NCBI RefSeq assembly: GCF_000346465.2
Contig: NC_034014.1
Location: 8,332,756-8,396,755, forward strand
DNA length: 64,000 nt
Direction: 5' to 3'
From: Prunus persica
Lineage: Eukaryota; Streptophyta; Magnoliopsida; Rosales; Rosaceae
Shown here piece after piece: positions 34,806 to 47,662 of the stretch. The stretch's first letter is position 1. Each line of letters opens with the position of its first letter. Both the position numbers and the translations under genes were made by a program. Under the pieces are notes generated by a model that was not told where the DNA came from, ran no database searches, and saw only the letters and a program-made list of their open reading frames with translations.

Positions 34806-35533
34806 AGAGCATCTCCCGTGAAGAGATGTAAATTTGGAGGCGTAAAGTCCCATTTACATCTCCGATTATGTAAATGTGGTTTTTACTTTAATAAGTATAT
34901 ATAAATCCGAATATATAAATTTGAATTTCTTGTATTAATACGTTATTGTGTTAACTTTTTGTGTTTTTTTTTGTTATGTTACATTTTTTTCCAAACAAAT
35001 CGACCTAAATATTAAAATTTCAACAACATTCCGGAAATAACATTGTAGGTGTTTAGTTTTGATTTTTTAGGACCATTGGGTAATTATGAGAGTATATTGA
35101 AAAAAATAATAAGGACTATGATTTTTTTAGGTAAATTTTAAGAACTTTTTGCTATTTTTTTTGGTTTGTAAAGGTCAATGAATTCGAGCCTTCTATTTTG
35201 AATGGAGATGAATCACAAACCTTGGATCTTGGGGAGAGTCGACCTTTGCAAGCAGCACTTAGTGCGTTGAGTCAAGCAGTGAGACCCGCGGAGCAACATC
35301 TAGCGGGCATCTAGACCTCACCACCACTCCCTTCTTTATGTTCCCTTAATGTTGTGGAGTTCACTTGGAGCAGATATAAAAATGGGTGTAAAAGCCCATC
35401 TTTTTCCCATCTTGGGCGAATTTCACGCATTTACATCCCTATACATTTCTCCATTGCAGCCATTTCTAGTCACTCTAGCTCTAAGTGTAATTTACACCCC
35501 TCTTTACACTTGAGCAGGGCACGGAAGATGCTT
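34806..35533. mobile_element. Non-autonomous DNA transposon (Harbinger-like), about 730 bp
   Basis: Similar inverted ends, AGAGCATCTCCCGTG at the left and CACGGAAGATGCTT at the right, with TAA on both sides (34803-34805 and 35534-35536). The subterminal parts also mirror each other (ATGTAAATTTGG-like against AATTTACACC-like). No transposase is present. Confidence 0.5.
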
Positions 35534-35536
35534 TAA

Positions 35537-37228
35537 CAATTGTGTCTTGTATGTGAATGCATGCAACCTTTAAAGAAATAGCAACGCAACACATGGCCAA
35601 CATCTTGGAGTTGAACATCTTTTGAATTAGTTTGACTGTATGATAATATTATGTTGGAAATTAAATTGAGAATATAAAGAAAATTTCGCTTTGAGGCACT
35701 ACATTTTTCTTTAAGTGATATTTCCCCCTATTCAGTGGAGTTTGCTAATAGGTTCCACACAAATAACTTTCAGATAATACAAAGATTGAAATTATTGAGT
35801 TTAGCAAAAATTGAAATTCCCTTAGAACTTCTACCAGAAAATTATATGATATATTGAGAAGAAGAGTTAGAAAGAGATTGATTTCTGTTGTGTTTAGAAG
35901 TCCCACGTTGTGGAGTTTTTATAGATTTGAGTGAGTGTCAAAAAGTACCCATTTGATTTTGGTGAAGATGTGCAAAAACACTCTTTTGGTGGATAGATGC
36001 CTCCTATTGAATATGACTGTCAATACCCAAAATTCACAACTATTTGGGGATACTTTTCAAAAGATAACTCTGTTTCACAATGCACCCACTGACTCATCAC
36101 TAATATATGCAATCAGTCATATATCTATTCATATATAAATTTTGAAATCTCTAACATATTGTATGTAGTCAAATAATTGTTGTTCTCTTTTACTTAACGT
36201 GATAGGTTACCAAGATAGTATTTCACTCTCTTTTGCCTATTTCACACGCATAAAGTAAAGCTTAAGAAACTTTTGAATTGGAGTTGGGACATTCTTCGTA
36301 TATAAATATGATCACGAAAGCGTTTAAATCCCACTTGCAACTAATCTTATCACATCATTTTTTTTAATAAATAGGGGCACTCTCTCTATTGAACCGACTT
36401 GTAATTTGTAATAATGTCATTCAATGGAATGAAAAAAGTGATCGATTTGTCCAAATATTAACCAAAAAGAAAGAGAAAGAAAAAGAAAGGTTGCTCGCAA
36501 GAACTTTCGATCTGGGTAAAATTGTCCCCTCCAAAAGATATATTCTACGCTTTGATTTATGTGGTCAAGCTCCAGTAGACAATAGGTCCCACATATACTG
36601 ATTTTCTTCAACTCCTGTAAAGAAAACAGAGGTCACAAAGCCAACGCGTTTTCTGGCATCATATCCCCCACGTCATCCTAGTTTCATCGAAACCGCTAGG
36701 AAACCTACAAAGTATTTCGTCGTTAGGTTAATTTTGAACTCTACTTCTCTCCAGTCTTCATTATCTATTTTAAAATTGAGATGCTAATCCAAACTTTCAC
36801 TGTCAAAAGCAAAGGAAAAACGACAAAGGGTTTGAGGGCAAAATTACTAGAAAGGCCTTATAAATTGGGTTGATAAGGTTTAGCTCACTCTGAAATTGAA
36901 GATTGACGAGGAAAGTAGGGCTACGGTGGTTGAAAGATTTTGAACACTCTTTGCAAAATTTAAATTGGAATCTTCAAATTATCTAATATAATATAATTTT
37001 AAAAAGGAATCGATTTGGGAGGTAGCCAATCAACATAGCGACGAGGACGAGTATGTGTATTACCTAAAAATTCTTATAGGAGACGGTGGCTGAAACAGTG
37101 TGCAAATGGAAAGTGAGAACAGGGATAATATTGACATACCCGACTGTTACCATCCCTAACCTCAAACGAGCCCTAATATTATTGGATTATACTAGAAACC
37201 TTGCTTAACAAGATGTTAATTAAAAAAA
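35537..37228. other. Intergenic, no gene seen
   Basis: AT-rich, with no supportable ORF. A TCCCACGTTG followed by TTTTTATAG at about 35899-35925 has a promoter-like look but is not a USE match. Confidence 0.4.
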
Positions 37229-37760
37229 AATATAGGACAAGATGTTTGGTATGCTTGTGGGCGCTGACTGTCGAACTTTTCCATGCAGTAATGGAAAAGC
37301 TCTGATTCTACAGCTCAAATACCTCCCTTATGTCCAAATTCTGGGGCCCACCACTCACTTTGCATTCTACCACCAGTCATCAGCTTTGCTCGCACACCCT
37401 CTTCTCCCCTTTCTCTAAGCTGCTTACTCGCAAAGGTTTGGATTTATCCACAACATGCTAGCCCACACTAACGCAATGCGTATTCATATCCCACCGCCAC
37501 GCGTCCACGTTCGTAATTTCTCCTGAATGTTAACCAATAGGATCTCGAAACGTGTCCTTCATGTTTAGACTCATCTTAATTGTAATTTCATTTTATATCA
37601 GCACAGTACACTTGTTCACTTTTCCTTTTTACGTGTAAAAATAGGCAGCGAGTATCCGATTCTTCATATCACGTGCCCGCGCACAATCTTGTGGGGTCCG
37701 CATGAGCCCAAATCGTCCGGGCAAGGCGATGTTTTGCAAATGACCGGGGCTGTACGGACG
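37229..37760. repeat. Diverged duplicate block, copy A
   Basis: Shares ordered phrases with 38425-38775: AAGATGTTTGGT/AAAATGTTTGGT, CCATGCAGT, CTCAAATACCTCC/TTCAAATGCCTCC, GGATTTATCCACAACATGCTAGC/GGATTTTATCCACGACATGCTAGC (both split here by a slash), TTTTACGTGTAAAA and GGCTGTACGGACG. It looks like an old local duplication of promoter-like DNA. Confidence 0.6.
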
Positions 37761-38424
37761 TGGGTCCCGCCACGATGGTGGATAAATTCGTCTCGAGGTC
37801 ATTTTAGATGGAACCAAATAATCCGGTGCGTCAGACCAAAAAAAAATAAAAAAATCCGGTGCGAGGGGGTCCAGGAAAACAACACCAAATATATCATCGG
37901 ACGGCAGGAAATGTCGTTTCAAATTCAATGATATACGCAAATCACCTTTTTTTTTTTTTTTTTTCCAGGAATATTTATCAGGTCACCGGTGCTTTGATTA
38001 AGTTTTGTAATTATAGGTTTTTTTTTTTTGGTGATAATTAATCATGATGATAAACACATTAAATGAAAATGAATAATGTCCAATCATTGATATAAAAAAC
38101 TGGCGGAATGACTGTACAAAAAAAGAAAAGAATAAATAAGGAATGCATTTACTTGAAAGAAAGAATGACTCCTTGCATTCTATTTAAGAATAAAGATAAA
38201 TCTGATTGTATTTAAAAGATAACAAAAAAATCATCCAAAATTCGAATATAAGTGACAGAGACAATAACGACGTAAAGGGTTTTATTTTCTATTTCTAGTC
38301 GTATTGTAACCCATGTTGTATAAAGAGGAACTTTAAAGTTAGGTTAAATAATATAGAATACAATGGGCACTAAATTGGGTTTCCTACCCAAATATTAAAA
38401 ATTTAAAAGTAATCACAAGACGAG

Positions 38425-38775
38425 GACAAAATGTTTGGTTTGGTGTATGGTAAACCCACTCCGCACTGCCATGCCGCCATGCAGTGAAATTGGTCTGCGC
38501 TCAGAGTTCAAATGCCTCCTTTTGTCAAAACAGTTGGGTCCCACAAGTTTCGGATTTTATCCACGACATGCTAGCTCACGATGCTTATATGCAAACACCA
38601 TTTTTCAAATTTTGTTTCCAGAATTTTCAAATAATTTCTTCTTCTTTTTTTTTCTTTTTTCTTTTTTCTGCTTTTTCCGATTCTCTTTTCCCCTCTGCAC
38701 AGTTCAGTTTTTTCTTTTACGTGTAAAACAGACAGAAAGCGTCTGGTCCCAAAGGCTGTACGGACGAAGATCCCC
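38425..38775. repeat. Diverged duplicate block, copy B
   Basis: Second copy of the block at 37229-37760, on the same strand and about 1.2 kb away, shorter through deletions. The TTTTACGTGTAAAA palindrome and GGCTGTACGGACG are well kept. Neither block is followed by a convincing gene. Confidence 0.6.
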
Positions 38776-38789
38776 ACGCAAAGAATAAA

Positions 38790-40980
38790 ATGAAGAAGCT
38801 CCTGTTATATAGCTCATATTTTTGGATACGATACCAAATGTGCAACAACGACGAAAGCAAAGGCAAGGTGTAAACCGTAAAAAGCATCTGCTACTGCCGC
38901 CAGATGTAGTGCGACGACATGATCGCGGCTGGGATCGTCGTCGTTGCGGGATTTGTGGGGCCGGCGAAGCAAGCAGCTTACGGCCTACGAGGTTTCAGTG
39001 GTCCTTTACGTTTGGAATGATTTCCTACCGACGTTTCGTTTTTTAATCGAAAATCGTTTCAATTGCCAACGTCGCTACAAGTATTTATTTGTTACAGCTA
39101 TCTCTGCCATAAAGTTAACGTAATTATGAGTTGATTATATCATTTCTTTTTTACATCAGGTAAATATATAGATATTCACAAATATAAATAATAAAAAACT
39201 GAAAATAAAGAAAAATGTGGGTGGAGTGGAGTGGGGAGTAAAAAGAGGAATGTGGATGGAATGAGGGAGTAACTTTCTCTATATAATTACTCAGGTGTAC
39301 TTTTTTTTAAGGGTTAAGTACCTTTTTTATCACTAGATTTTGCATGAAAATTCAATTTGATCAATGGGAAAAATTGCAGTCCTTTAGCACTTTGATTAAT
39401 CAAGGATATTTTTTGAGGTTTTGAACGTATTATGATTCTTTGCATTTTGTTATATATATAGATAGATACATGTTGTATTTTTACATAATAATAAAAGTTA
39501 ATCATAATCAACACATAAATTCATAGGGTTATTTACTCAAATAGTCCTCAAACTTATACCAAATTTACATTTTGGTCTCTTAACTAAATTATTCGTTCAA
39601 ATAGTCCGTCAACTCTATATTATTCAGTCCATTAGTCCACTGTTACATTTTGTCAATATTTATGTTAAATATGAGGGCAAAATTGGTCATTTTATACATT
39701 GAAAATAAATAAATACTGAAAAATGAAATAAAAAGCTCTCTCTCTTTCCCGCCAAACCCAGCCACTCCTTGGTGATTGGTTAGTTTTTTGTGCAATGTGT
39801 TTCATGTTTTGTCATTTTTAGCGTATTTTCTTATGTTTTTGTTTCCTACTTCGAGTTGTATTGTAACCCAAGTCATTTAAGGTATAAATAGGACTTGGCG
39901 CTAGGGTAAACCATCTAGAAGACAATGAGGCATCACATTAGGTTTGAGTAAGGGTGTAAGAGAAATAAAGAGCTGGGGTTTTGCATAAGAGGGTTTGATT
40001 CTAAACCAAAGTTGTTCCTATTTGTCATAGTTCATTGATAATAAGGTCTTGAGTGTGTGTTAAGTACAACATGGACTTCATATCGTAAATTGAATAATAA
40101 ATTAGAAAACTTATATCGAACTATTGAAAATGAAGAGAACTTTGAGAGCGAGATGACATTATCACTGAATGGCTAATGGATTTCACATTTTGGTATTAAA
40201 AATTAATATAGGCAGTTTGTTGCGTTATGTGGTTTCCAAATAAACAAAACCAGACAAAAGTGCTCAGACTGGTTTGGTTTCACTGGTGTGAACAGATTAA
40301 GCGATTTCTTATCCACCTACCTCAAAATTTATTACGAGTTTATTTACCCTCTCTGTCAGGCGATTGATAGACACGCGCGCAATAGGTTCATACACCATTA
40401 TCTTAAATTGGTATTACATATTGTTTAGGTTAAAAACCTTAAAAAGTAAATAAAAATCTAATTTCACATATGTCATTATTATATTACGAAAAACAAATAT
40501 TTATAATTTGTCAAGAAATGCAATTCCTTCCCATAAACCTAGGTAAAAAGAGTTAACCTAAAAAAATGAAATCCTAATTATAAATTCGAGATTTAAGTCA
40601 TCCACATAAATATTAGAAAAATATGAGTACGCACTTGCAACCCTCTCTATGCATTTCTCAACTAAAATATAACAGTTCGTCTCTCTACTTATCTTAAAAG
40701 CTAAACAGACAATACATAAAAATTTTCTTTTGCCGGAAAAATGTTAAAATCAGTAGCACCATTTTCAAAGTAAGTTTAACAGAATTTATGACGAGGCTTT
40801 TATTATTATTAGCAGCCAAAGCGTCTTCACTCCCAATAAAACAATGCTCGAACATTTGCCTAATAACACGGTGGGTCCTCTCTAAGCATGGTCTGGGAAA
40901 TGTGGGGAGGGCGTAATCGGCATTTCCTAAACGAGAAATTGCCGTCTTCATCCCACGCCTTACCTTGCACGTCTTCGTTT
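38790..40980. other. Intergenic DNA upstream of the Argonaute gene
   Basis: No coding region. Contains one copy of a dispersed repeat (39530-39680) that recurs at 56290-56450. A stretch at about 39830-40060 with TATAAATAGG looks like LTR debris, but I cannot bound it. Confidence 0.4.
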
Positions 40981-40987
40981 TCTTTGC

Positions 40988-40997
40988 TATATAATAA
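40988..40997 (+). promoter_or_regulatory. TATA box of the AGO5-like gene
   Basis: GCTATATAAT about 125 bases before the start codon. It is followed by a CT-rich leader (CTCTCCCTCTCAC, CTCTCTCTCACC), as is usual for plant 5' UTRs. Confidence 0.6.
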
Positions 40998-41116
40998 CAT
41001 GCATACATACACCCACTCTCCCTCTCACACTAAAGTTCTCTCTTCACTTCACCCCACAACCCCACTCTCTCTCACCTCTTTTTCTCTCTCTAGAATCCAG
41101 AACGACAAGAGACTCG

Positions 41117-44100
41117 ATGTCTCAACGTGGCCGAGGCCGAGGCCGCCATTACGACCAGTCGTCTGGCTCCGACGCCCCGTCGTTTCATCGCGGCGGAGGT
41201 GGCGGAAGACGCGGTAGAGGACGAGACGGCGGTGTTCCACCGTCGTTTCCGTCCGAATCGGGTCCCAGCCAGCGCGGCCGAGGTAGAGCTGGCGGTTCTG
41301 GCGTCGTCGCTCCGGCGCCGTCTCAAACTCACGCTCCTCAACCGCCGGCTCAAGCTTACGCTCCTCCTCCGCCGGCTCAAGCTTACGCTCCTCCTCCGCC
41401 GGCTCAAGCTTACGCTCCTCCTCCGCCGGCTACGGTTCAGGCTTCGTCCAGTTCGGCTTCTCCGTCTCCGCTGATAGCTGAGATGGAGCAGAAGCTAACA
41501 TTGACGACACCTCCACCGTCGTCGTCCAAGGCCGTTAGACTTCCGGGGAGGCCAGGATTTGGGACGCTTGGGACCCGGATTCAAGTGAGGGCCAACCACT
41601 TCTTGGTGGAGGTTAAGGAGAGAGATCTCCATCACTACGATGTAAGCCTCTTTGTTATTAATTTCTATTTGCTTTTTGATAAGTTTTCCCTTTTAATATT
41701 TCTGAGTTTATCTCCCTCATGTCCATTTTGGACTCTCCCTTGTTGTTTTGCATATGCTTTTATTTTTTCGATATATTTTGTTTATTCCTTTTTGTTTCTG
41801 TAAAAGTTATTTTATATTTCCATTTAAATTTTGCTCTGCTGTAGTTGTCAGCTTGACCGAGAATGGTGTTTTGGGACCCAAAATTTGTTTGATGTTCTCA
41901 AAACTTTCTTTCGGAAGCAAAATACCGACTAGCAAACAACTATTTCATATTTTTCTACAAAATTTCTTTCACATTCCCCTTTTTTTCTCCACTGTTGTAA
42001 ATTTGACTCGTAAAGGTGTTTTGATGTTTCGTAGACGACTTTTCTTAGTCAAAATACCGAATAGCAAACAAAAGCTAATCCAGAACCTTCTTTTCCGGTA
42101 AATTGTTTGTTATATTTTCTTTTTGTTTTAAATTGAACGGAAATGTGTTTTAGAAATATTTTTATATTTGAATGTTACTGAAACGTTTGTTTGTTTCAAA
42201 TTTCTTTCATATTTCCTCTACTTTACTCTTGTGCTTTAGGAGGTTTTTTTTAATCTTCCCGTACCACATTTCTGAGTCAGATTACTGAATATCAAAACAC
42301 CTTTCATCGGAAGTGTCTTGAAATAGGTTGCTATTCAGTATTTTGACTCAGAAAGGTGTCGTGGGAATATCGGAAATGTTTTGGTATTTTCTGAGTGACA
42401 GTAGTAAGAAACTTTGTTTTAGAGACAGTTCTTTTCATCTCCAGAAAACTCAAATTGTTTTGAGAGTTGATGTTCTGGCTTATTTTTTTGGTCCGTTTCA
42501 CAAGATTATTATTTGTTCTCTGTTTTGTGGTTATGGGTGGGGTTGTCTTGACAATTTCATTTGGTGGCTTTAGGTGTCAATTACCCCTGAAATTACTTCG
42601 AAAAAGACCAACAGAGATGTGATTAAACAGCTTGTTCATCTGTACAAAGATTCACACTTGGGAAGGAGAACCCCAGCTTATGATGGTATGAAAAGCATTT
42701 ACACAGCAGGGCCATTGCCATTTGTCTCTAAAGAGTTTGTGGTCAAGTTGGGTGAGAGAGATGGTCGTGATGGGTCTTCTGGTTCCAAAAGGTATTTTCG
42801 GATGAGAGTTTAGTGTGTTGTGTTTGTTGCCTTTTTGGATTTTTTATAGTTGCCTGTTCTCTGAATATTTTTATGTTGTGTTTGAATGACTTACAGAAAG
42901 GACAGGGAGTTTAAGGTGGCTGTAAAATTGGCCAACAAACCCGACCTTCATCAGTTACAACAGTTCTTAAACAGCAGGCAACATGAGTCACCTCAAGAGG
43001 CCATACAAGTTCTTGATGTTGTTCTTAGGGCCGCACCATCTGACAAGTATTAGTCTCCCTTTGGTAGAAAGAGCATATGATTTCTTATATCCTTGCATTT
43101 CCTAACTTGTGATAGTTTGAATGTTGTATTTTCTATCATAGGTACACTGTCATTGGGAGGTCTTTCTTTGCCACTGAGCTTGGGCCGAAAGGAGAACTTG
43201 GTGATGGTCTCGAATATTGGAGAGGATTTTACCAGAGTTTAAGGCCAACACAGTTTGGGCTTTCCCTGAATATAGGTTTTGCATTCACATAATTGCCGCT
43301 GTTTTGAGAATCATGCTAAGCCAAGTAACAAAAATGCCTTGCCTAATACTTTAATTCATATGTTGCAGATGTATCAGCCAGATCTTTTTATGAACCCATT
43401 CTGGTGACAGAATTTGTTAAAAAACATTTTAACTACAGGGATCTGTCAAGGCCTTTGTTTGATCGTGATCGTTTGAAGGTATTCACAATTCCCTTTGTGT
43501 CCGTTGTATGATGTTTTTCAAGGCAAATTGCGAAGAAGTAGAGTAATATAAATAAGAGACACAGACACTCTGTTAATTGAACAGTTTTCAAATTATTTTC
43601 TATTTTTCTGAACAAGTAAAAGTTGGTCATAATATTTTTATGTGCAGCTGCTAGTATTTGGGCTCAATGGGTTGAGAAACTACATCTAATTTAGCATGCA
43701 AACAGTTGCTTATAATGCATTGTCTTCAAGGCCCCTTATTGCAATATTTTTATTGTGGTATTCTTCTACTTCCAGGTGAAAAAAGCCTTGAAGGGGGTTA
43801 AGGTTGCACTTGCTTACAGGGATAATAGGAGTTATAGGATCACTGGAGTGTCCACAGAACCACTGAGCCAATTAACGTGAGTCTTGTAATAATTTATGCT
43901 TGTAGTTTGCATGTGTATATTTAAATATGTACAGCTTGATAAATAGCTTAATATTCAACTTTGCAATTTAGGTTTACTTTAGAAGACAACATAACCAGAA
44001 CTTCAGTAGTTCAATATTATCGTGAGAAATACAATATTGTACTAAGAAATGTGGCTATGCCTGCTTTACAAGCTGGGAGCGATTCGAATCCTGTTTATTT

Positions 44101-47100
44101 ACCTATGGAGGTACCTTTCTTGATCTTTTAAGCATTTATTTTCCAGTTTGATTATCTTCTAAGCATGGTACTAGTATTTAGGACATGATTGATTTATTTT
44201 CCTTTCTGGCAGCTTTGTTCAATCGTTGCCGGGCAACGATACTCGAGGAAGCTCAATGAAAGACAAGTCACAGCCTTACTAAGAGCGACTTGTCAACGTC
44301 CTCATGAGCGGGAGAGGAACATAAAGCAGGTTTAGCTGTGCTTTTTTTTTCCTTTTTCTTGACAATGAATGTATTTCTTTTCTTAATCTACATTGAGTTT
44401 TTATCTTGTTTCTTGGAATCATGTTAGTGCATTTATGCAGATGGTTAAGCAAAGTAATTTTAATGGAGATCAACTGATCAAAGATGAATTTGGGATGCAA
44501 GTAAGAGAAGATATGGCTTTAGTTGATGCTCGAGTTTTGCCTCCTCCATTGGTAATGATTTGTCTCCATTTTTATTCAGGCACTATAAGTGTCATTGAAC
44601 TTGTTTTCCTACTAATGTTTGTATTGAATGGCACAGCTAAAATACCATGACCAAGGTCGTGAAACGAAGGAAACTCCACGGATGGGGCAATGGAACATGA
44701 TTAATAAGGTGAGATAGTGGGTTTTTTATTCCTTAGATGAAGCTGCTGGTGAATTGTGCATCTGTCGAACTTTATGCCTAGGTGTTATAACTTCTGTGAT
44801 GTGTTTTTTTTTTTTTTAAATTGTCAAATCTTCAGTTTGGGTTTGATGGTAAGAAATCAAAGATTTCTGGAAAGTGGTTTTGTAGCATTACGAGGAATTC
44901 ATATAAGATATGTTAATTTAGATCGTAAATATTTAAAATAACGTGTTGCTGGATGTTCTTTGATTGTGGGGCTGCATCAAAATGTAAAGAAGTTTTTGTT
45001 ACTCACTTTTTCTTCATTGTATGCTGGTTTTGTAGAAAATGGTAAATGGTGGAAAAGTGGATTTCTGGGCATTTGTCAATTTCTCGGGATTGAGACAAGA
45101 TTTTAACTCCCGATTCTGTGAGGATTTGGTGAATATGTGCATTAGCAAGGGCGTGGTATGACTTTAATTCTTATTTCTTTCCATTCCTGCCTTGAAATAT
45201 TTGTTTGTCGATTTTCTAACGATATTATCTTCCTAGGATTTCCATACCCAACCTTTAGTTCCCATAGGATCAGCCAATCCTAGGCAGATTGAGAAGGTGC
45301 TCATAGATATTCATAGGGAGTCTACTCAGACACTTGAAGAAATTGGTCATAAGGGGAAGCATCTTCAATTGTTGATTATCATTTTGCCTGATGTCACTGG
45401 TTCTTATGGTGAGAATCAAACCAGGACCAAAACCCTGTCTTTACTTGCAAGAAAACTTATTTTTTTATATATGATTTCTTATATCCCTTTTTTTTTAATA
45501 GGGATGGTTAAGCGAATATGTGAAACTGAGCTTGGAATTGTGTCTCAGTGCTGTCAGCCTAGGGCAGCATCCAAGCTTAGTAAACAATATCTTGAAAATT
45601 TAGCCCTTAAGATAAATGTGAAGGTTTGTTCTTTATCTTTTGTGTTTCATGTTTCTCACTGTTTTCTTTGGGCATGCAAATTTTGACACATGGAATTTTA
45701 TAATTTTGTAGGTTGGTGGAAGAAATACTGTTCTAAATGATGCCATTTTCCGGAGGATTCCTCTGGTTACTGATATCCCCACAATTATCATTGGTGCGGA
45801 TGTTACTCATCCACAGCCTGGGGAGGACAGTAGCCCGTCAATTGCAGCGGTAAGTTCTGTACTCAACTCTACTTTTTATGAAGACTTGTTGGTGTGTTAA
45901 CCTGTTATTTTATTCCAACAGGTCGTGGCCTCCATGGATTGGCCAGAGGTCAGTAAGTACCGAGGAATTGTTTCTGCACAGGCTCACCGGGAGGAAATAA
46001 TCCAAGATCTGTATAGTTTATATCAGGATCCTCAGAAGGGTTCAGTTCACGGAGGAATGATCAGGTATATATCAGGAAATAATCACATCCACCTTTTAAC
46101 TGGCTGATAGTGAGGACATTTTCTTATCATGCTTATTGTCATTATGTTAGGGAGCATTTCAGAGCATTTCGAAGATCAACTGGCCGAAAACCAGAGAGAA
46201 TTATCTTCTACAGGTAAATTGTGCATATGTTGAACTTCAATGCATGTGTCTAAACTTCTGTAATGTATGTGTGTGTGTGTGTTTTTTTTTCTTTTCCCTT
46301 TCATGGGTGTGAAATCTTCAATATGTGTTTAAGGGTAACAAAAGCAAGATTTCTGCAATTGAAGTGGTTTTGCAGCATTATGAGGAAATTCATATTGACA
46401 TGTTAACTTTATAGTGTAAATATTTAAAATAATGTGTTTACTGGTTCAGTGATATCTATGTGATGCGGCATCTGAAGTTTAATATTTATTTTGATGTTTT
46501 TTTGACAGAGATGGAGTTAGTGAAGGTCAGTTTAGTCAAGTTCTGCTCTATGAAATGGATGCTATAAGAAAGGTATGTTGATTACTAGAATTCTACTATC
46601 ATTTGTGGGGTTGGGTAGGTTGATTGAAATTAGACTTTAGAACATAATAGAATAACAAATTCTTGAGAAGGGTGACTTTATTTAATATGTTTCACTATTT
46701 TTCCAGGCTTGTGCTTCCTTGGAGGAAGGATATCTGCCACCAGTTACTTTTGTAGTGGTGCAGAAAAGACATCATACTCGCCTGTTCCCTGCTGATCATA
46801 ACAGACGTGATCAAATGGATAGGAGTGGCAATATTCAACCAGGTTTCAAATATTTTTGGTTCATTGTCATCAAATAAATATGATCTTTTTTCCTCTTGGA
46901 GCACTAATTTTTTTATCTTGTCTAGGCACTGTTGTTGACACCAAGATTTGCCACCCTACAGAGTTTGATTTTTTTCTCAACAGTCATGCCGGAATTCAGG
47001 TACTTTGTGTTGTTGACTTAAACATGCTACTTGCATTTTGGTTGTAGGTTCCTTGACCGGTTTTGAGGATTTATTTTGGTCCCATGCTATTTTGAATTTT

Positions 47101-47662
47101 TAAATCTTCTGTTTTGGTATATAATTTCAACCGTCTTGTCTATTATGTGTGTAGGGTACTAGCCGGCCAGCGCACTACCATGTGCTGTTTGACGAGAACA
47201 GGTTCACTGCTGATCAATTGCAAAGTCTAACGAATAATTTATGCTACACGTGAGTTTACAATGATTTCAATTCTTGTTTTGGTTTGCACTTGTGTTGCGC
47301 ATTTTGAAAATAGTATTTTGTTTGTTGACTTTACAAGTTTATGCTTTGTCAGGTATGCAAGGTGCACCCGCTCGGTTTCAATAGGTACAAACTTGTGTTA
47401 ATTTTTTTGTTGTTCTTTTTCATTTTCTGGAGCATATGCTTTTGCCTATTGCTCTCCACTGGTGTTTATGATGATTTTATGTGCAGTTCCGCCTGCTTAT
47501 TATGCTCATCTTGCTGCATTCCGAGCACGATATTACATTGAGGGAGAATATTCCGATGTAGCCTCTACAACAGCAGGTTCAACAAGTGCGAGCGGAGGCG
47601 GCGGCATTCGAGCCCTTCCTCAGATCAAAGAAAATGTGAAGGATGTCATGTTTTACTGCTGA
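41117..47662 (+). CDS. AGO5: Argonaute protein, AGO5-like (AGO1/5/10 clade)
   Basis: Twenty-two coding exons: 41117-41641, 42574-42791, 42897-43046, 43142-43275, 43369-43478, 43776-43876, 43972-44110, 44213-44329, 44441-44551, 44637-44708, 45036-45155, 45237-45408, 45502-45623, 45712-45849, 45922-46064, 46151-46213, 46509-46572, 46707-46842, 46926-46999, 47155-47249, 47353-47384, 47487-47662. They encode 1003 aa. The N-terminus is RG-rich (residues 1-60) with three AQAYAPPPP repeats (about 78-104). The Argonaute N domain follows from about 145, PAZ at about 345-460 and PIWI to the end. The slicer tetrad is complete: Asp727 (GADVTHP), Glu768 (HREEII), Asp813 (YRDGVS), His910 (SRPAHYH). It loads small RNAs and cleaves matching RNAs. 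[11 protein letters not shown] and the overall spacing resemble AGO5 more than AGO1; AGO5 acts in germline and seed tissues in Arabidopsis. Confidence 0.92.
41344..41430 (+). repeat. 27-bp coding minisatellite in the AGO5-like gene
   Basis: Three near-perfect head-to-tail copies of a 27-base unit (CCGGCTCAAGCTTACGCTCC plus seven bases), in frame, encoding AQAYAPPPP three times. The unit length keeps the frame, so copy number can vary without breaking the protein. Confidence 0.9.
44755..44960 (+). repeat. Intron 10 block shared with intron 16 of the AGO5-like gene
   Basis: Ordered matches to about 46217-46450: TGTGCATNTGTNGAACTT, AACTTCTGT, a T-run, TTTCTGNAA, AGTGGTTTTG(T/C)AGCATTA, AGGAATTCATAT/AGGAAATTCATAT and GTAAATATTTAAAATAA. 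These are the same strand and order in two introns of one gene. Confidence 0.65.
46217..46450 (+). repeat. Intron 16 block shared with intron 10 of the AGO5-like gene
   Basis: Second copy of the block at 44755-44960, with an added TG microsatellite near 46267-46281. Divergence is substantial, so the duplication is old. Confidence 0.65.

Noticed and set aside
35899..35925. USE-like TCCCACGTTG followed by a TATA-like TTTTTATAG
   Set aside because: It differs from the USE consensus, the spacing is too short and no structured RNA follows. Similar strings are common in LTR promoters.
41049..41474. Open frames antisense to or out of frame with the first Argonaute exon
   Set aside because: The high GC and 27-bp repeats of that exon suppress stops in other frames. 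The Argonaute frame continues through 22 spliced exons.
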